From NCBI GenBank assembly GCA_002342165.1, contig DDPM01000172.1:1-8289 (forward strand): a stretch of 8,289 nucleotides of DNA. The letters run 5' to 3'. Of this stretch, positions 6,528 through 8,289 are shown piece after piece. Below the pieces are notes generated by a model that was given only the letters and a program-made list of their open reading frames with translations, searched no databases and had not been told where the DNA came from. A program made the translations under genes and the position numbers. Origin of the DNA: Hylemonella sp. UBA2468 (GTDB lineage Bacteria; Pseudomonadota; Gammaproteobacteria; Burkholderiales; Burkholderiaceae_C). How positions within the stretch are numbered: the stretch's first letter is position 1; every line of letters begins with the position of its first letter.

Positions 6528-7527
6528 GTCAAATAAGTCTACACGCCGCAGCGTCTGTCAAGTATTGGCTCAAACCCTCGGCCTGGCCGCTGCAAGCGCT
6601 GTCTCGTTCCCGGCAGCTTTATGGGCACAAGCCTTTCCAGAACGACCCATAAAGCTGGTTGTCCCATTCCCGCCCGGCGGTTCGACCGACGTAATCGCCC
6701 GCCTGTTGAGCCAGCGCCTGTCCGATGCACTCAAGTCTACGGTGGTGGTCGAAAACCGCCCAGGCGTGGGCTCCTTGCTGGGCACCCACAGCGTGGCCAA
6801 GGCCGCGCCAGACGGCTACACCCTGGTGGTGGCGGCAAATCCCGCGATCGCGCCAGGGCCATTGATGCGCAACAGCATGCCCTATGACCCACTAAAGGAC
6901 TTTACCCACATTGTTTTACTGGGCACCTTTCCGAATGGCTTTGTGGTGCGCCACGACCACCCCGCTCGGACTATGGCCGAATTTGTGGCTATGGCAAAGG
7001 CCAGACCTGGCGCGATGAACTATGCATCGGCAGGACTGGGCAGTTCGGGTTTCCTTACGGGGGAACTGCTCAAGCAGGCTGCTGGCATCGATATGGTCCA
7101 TGTACCTTATAAAGGATCAGGCCCAGCCATCACTGACCTGATGGGTGGCCAACTTGATGGCATGTTTGAAAGTTTAGTCACTGCCACTGGTTACGTTCGC
7201 AGCGGCAAGTTGCGTCTGCTGTCAATCAGCGGCGAAAAGCGCAGCACCTCTTTTCCAGAGGTGCCAGCCCTTAATGAAGTAGTGCCCGGCGTGTCGGGTA
7301 GCGCTTGGTTCGGAATATCTGCACCTGCTAGGCTGCCCGCAGAAATCGCGCGGCGACTGCAGATCGAAATTCAATCCATCATCAATGCGCCCGATATGCA
7401 GACCCGCCTAAGCGATCTGGGCATGACTCCGCTGCCTTTGGGTGGCGCTGATTATTTGGCATTCATTCAGGCTGAAAGCCGCAAATGGGGGCCTATCATC
7501 AATGCTGGCCGTATTTCTGTCGAATGA
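6526..7527 (+). CDS. Bug/TctC-family solute-binding protein
   Basis: The 333-residue protein has an N-terminal export signal ending in ALWAQA near residue 36. Then come IKLVVPFPPGGSTDVIARLL (42-61), VVVENRPGVGSLLG, AAPDGYTLVV, the ligand-loop region ASAGLGSSG, VHVPYKGSGPAITDLMGGQ and FPEVPALNEVVPGVSGSAWFG, all typical of the family. A twin arginine in STRRSVCQVL (5-14) resembles a weak Tat signal, so export might be folded rather than Sec-dependent; this is uncertain. A strong GAGGAG ribosome-binding site supports the ATG at 6526. It is followed after 18 bases by the amidohydrolase gene in the same frame and strand, so the two are likely cotranscribed. It differs clearly from the protein at 1817, so the two probably bind different ligands or serve different stages. 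No TctAB partner is present. Confidence 0.93.
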   Translation: MSNKSTRRSVCQVLAQTLGLAAASAVSFPAALWAQAFPERPIKLVVPFPPGGSTDVIARLLSQRLSDALKSTVVVENRPGVGSLLGTHSVAKAAPDGYTLVVAANPAIAPGPLMRNSMPYDPLKDFTHIVLLGTFPNGFVVRHDHPARTMAEFVAMAKARPGAMNYASAGLGSSGFLTGELLKQAAGIDMVHVPYKGSGPAITDLMGGQLDGMFESLVTATGYVRSGKLRLLSISGEKRSTSFPEVPALNEVVPGVSGSAWFGISAPARLPAEIARRLQIEIQSIINAPDMQTRLSDLGMTPLPLGGADYLAFIQAESRKWGPIINAGRISVE

Positions 7528-7545
7528 TTCGACTTAAAACTTAGC

Positions 7546-8289
7546 ATGACTCAACCCGAATTTGACTTACTCATCAAAAACGTGCGCCTGGTTCGCCCCC
7601 ATGGCAACGTCGTGCATGAAAGCGATATTGCCGTAAAAGCTGGTAAGTTTGCCCTTGTGGCCCCTGGAATCGACGTTTCCCGCGCAAAGAAGGTTCAGGA
7701 CGGCATGGGATACCTTGCATTTCCAGGCGTAGTTGATGCGCATATGCACAGTGGCATCTATTCGCCGCTGGCCGAGGACGCTGTGACAGAGAGCAAGGCT
7801 GCTGCAATGGGTGGCGTTACATCGAGCTTGAATTACTTTCGTACTGGGCAGTACTACCTAAACAAGGGCGGCCCCTACAAGAAGTTCTACCCCGAGGTTC
7901 TCAAGATCGCTCGTGGTAAGTTTCATGTGGACTACGGTTTCCACCTTGCCCCCATGGACGGCACCCACATTAAAGAAATCCCAGAGCTTATCGAAAAGCA
8001 TGGCGTTTCCAGCTTCAAGATCTTCATGTTTTATGGATCGCATGGTCTACACGGCGCATCGAACAGCCAAAAAGACTTTTTGATGATCGGCGAGAACGAG
8101 CGTTATGACTACGCACACTTTGAGTTCATCATGCGCGGCATTCAGGCCGCACGCGAACAGTTTCCGAAGCGGGCACGGCAGATATCGCTCTCGCTGCACT
8201 GCGAGACCGCCGAAGTCATGACGGCTTACACCAAGCTGGTGGAAAAAGACAAGTCGCTCAGCGGCTTGGCTGCCTACAGCGCGTCGCGG
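7546..8289 (+). CDS. dihydropyrimidinase/hydantoinase-type cyclic amidohydrolase, N-terminal part
   Basis: An open frame of 248 codons runs from ATG 7546 to the window edge, roughly half of a typical 450-490-residue enzyme. It starts with the small beta-sandwich segment FDLLIKNVRLVRPHGNV, followed by the metal-binding GVVDAHMHSG (61-70) with the HxH histidines at 66 and 68. FKIFM holds the presumed carboxylated lysine at K158 that bridges the two metals, and SLHCE holds a further metal ligand, H218. AYSASR at the edge resembles the SxxRP motif of the family. These enzymes hydrolyse cyclic amides and imides such as dihydropyrimidines, hydantoins, allantoin or succinimide-type rings. The segment between K158 and H218 (GSHGLHGASNSQKDF onward) differs from what I would expect in ordinary dihydropyrimidinases. 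No clear Shine-Dalgarno sequence precedes the ATG; translation may be coupled to the gene 18 bases upstream. Substrate is not determinable. Confidence 0.88.
   Translation, partial: MTQPEFDLLIKNVRLVRPHGNVVHESDIAVKAGKFALVAPGIDVSRAKKVQDGMGYLAFPGVVDAHMHSGIYSPLAEDAVTESKAAAMGGVTSSLNYFRTGQYYLNKGGPYKKFYPEVLKIARGKFHVDYGFHLAPMDGTHIKEIPELIEKHGVSSFKIFMFYGSHGLHGASNSQKDFLMIGENERYDYAHFEFIMRGIQAAREQFPKRARQISLSLHCETAEVMTAYTKLVEKDKSLSGLAAYSASR

Noticed and set aside
5289..6536. A 415-codon open frame on the plus strand covering the whole FAD monooxygenase gene
   Set aside because: It is the antisense shadow of a gene with clear FAD-binding motifs; its translation shows no family motif and is rich in Gln, His, Arg and Cys, as shadows often are.
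4549..7527. Purine (uric acid to allantoin) pathway, suggested by an FAD hydroxylase, a racemase-superfamily gene and an allantoinase-like family
   Set aside because: The racemase-superfamily protein carries the NTTVEPE motif of the maleate isomerase/AMDase group rather than that of allantoin or hydantoin racemases, and the hydro-lyase has no role in that pathway.
1..8289. CRISPR arrays, tRNA or rRNA genes, insertion-sequence ends
   Set aside because: No regularly spaced repeats, cloverleaf-type sequence or transposase motif was seen on either strand.

Overview
The window looks like a catabolic accessory region from a betaproteobacterium, most likely Burkholderiales and probably Comamonadaceae-like. 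The case rests on moderately GC-rich coding sequence, three 'Bug'/TctC-type periplasmic solute-binding proteins within 8.3 kb (this family is greatly expanded in Bordetella, Comamonas, Cupriavidus and relatives), and the company of small-molecule degradation enzymes. The genus is an inference from gene content, not from a marker gene.

Layout: (1) 1-283, minus strand: the N-terminal part of a Bug/TctC solute-binding protein that runs off the left edge. (2) 284-424: a divergent intergenic region with a palindrome centred on GTAGATCTAC. (3) 425-1462, plus: a Gfo/Idh/MocA-type NAD(P)-dependent oxidoreductase. (4) 1463-1816: about 350 bases without a convincing gene, ending in a good sigma70-like promoter (TTGACT, 17 bases, TAGGAT) whose spacer is itself an imperfect palindrome. 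(5) 1817-5307, plus: a tightly packed, translationally coupled operon of a second Bug/TctC protein, an aconitase-superfamily large subunit (LeuC-like), its small subunit (LeuD-like), and a maleate isomerase/arylmalonate decarboxylase-type member of the Asp/Glu racemase superfamily. Junctions are ATGA, ATGA and an 8-base overlap. (6) 5328-6527, minus: a class A FAD-dependent aromatic-type hydroxylase inserted in the opposite orientation. (7) 6526-7527, plus: a third Bug/TctC protein whose start codon overlaps the start codon of the FAD enzyme in the tetranucleotide CATG. (8) 7546-8289, plus: the first 248 residues of a dihydropyrimidinase/hydantoinase-type cyclic amidohydrolase, cut by the right edge.

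Taken together, genes 4-8 read as an undescribed peripheral catabolic pathway. Two periplasmic proteins would capture a carboxylated substrate, a flavin hydroxylase would oxygenate it, a metal-dependent cyclic amidase would open a cyclic amide or imide, an AMDase/maleate-isomerase-like enzyme would isomerise or decarboxylate an unsaturated or malonate-like diacid, and an Fe-S hydro-lyase would hydrate a cis-unsaturated diacid (maleate, citraconate or a substituted maleate) to a malate-type product for central metabolism. The enzyme families are well supported; the order and the substrate are inference. The most notable molecular oddity is the AMDase/maleate-isomerase-like protein: it keeps the N-terminal active-site cysteine and has glycine in place of the C-terminal one.
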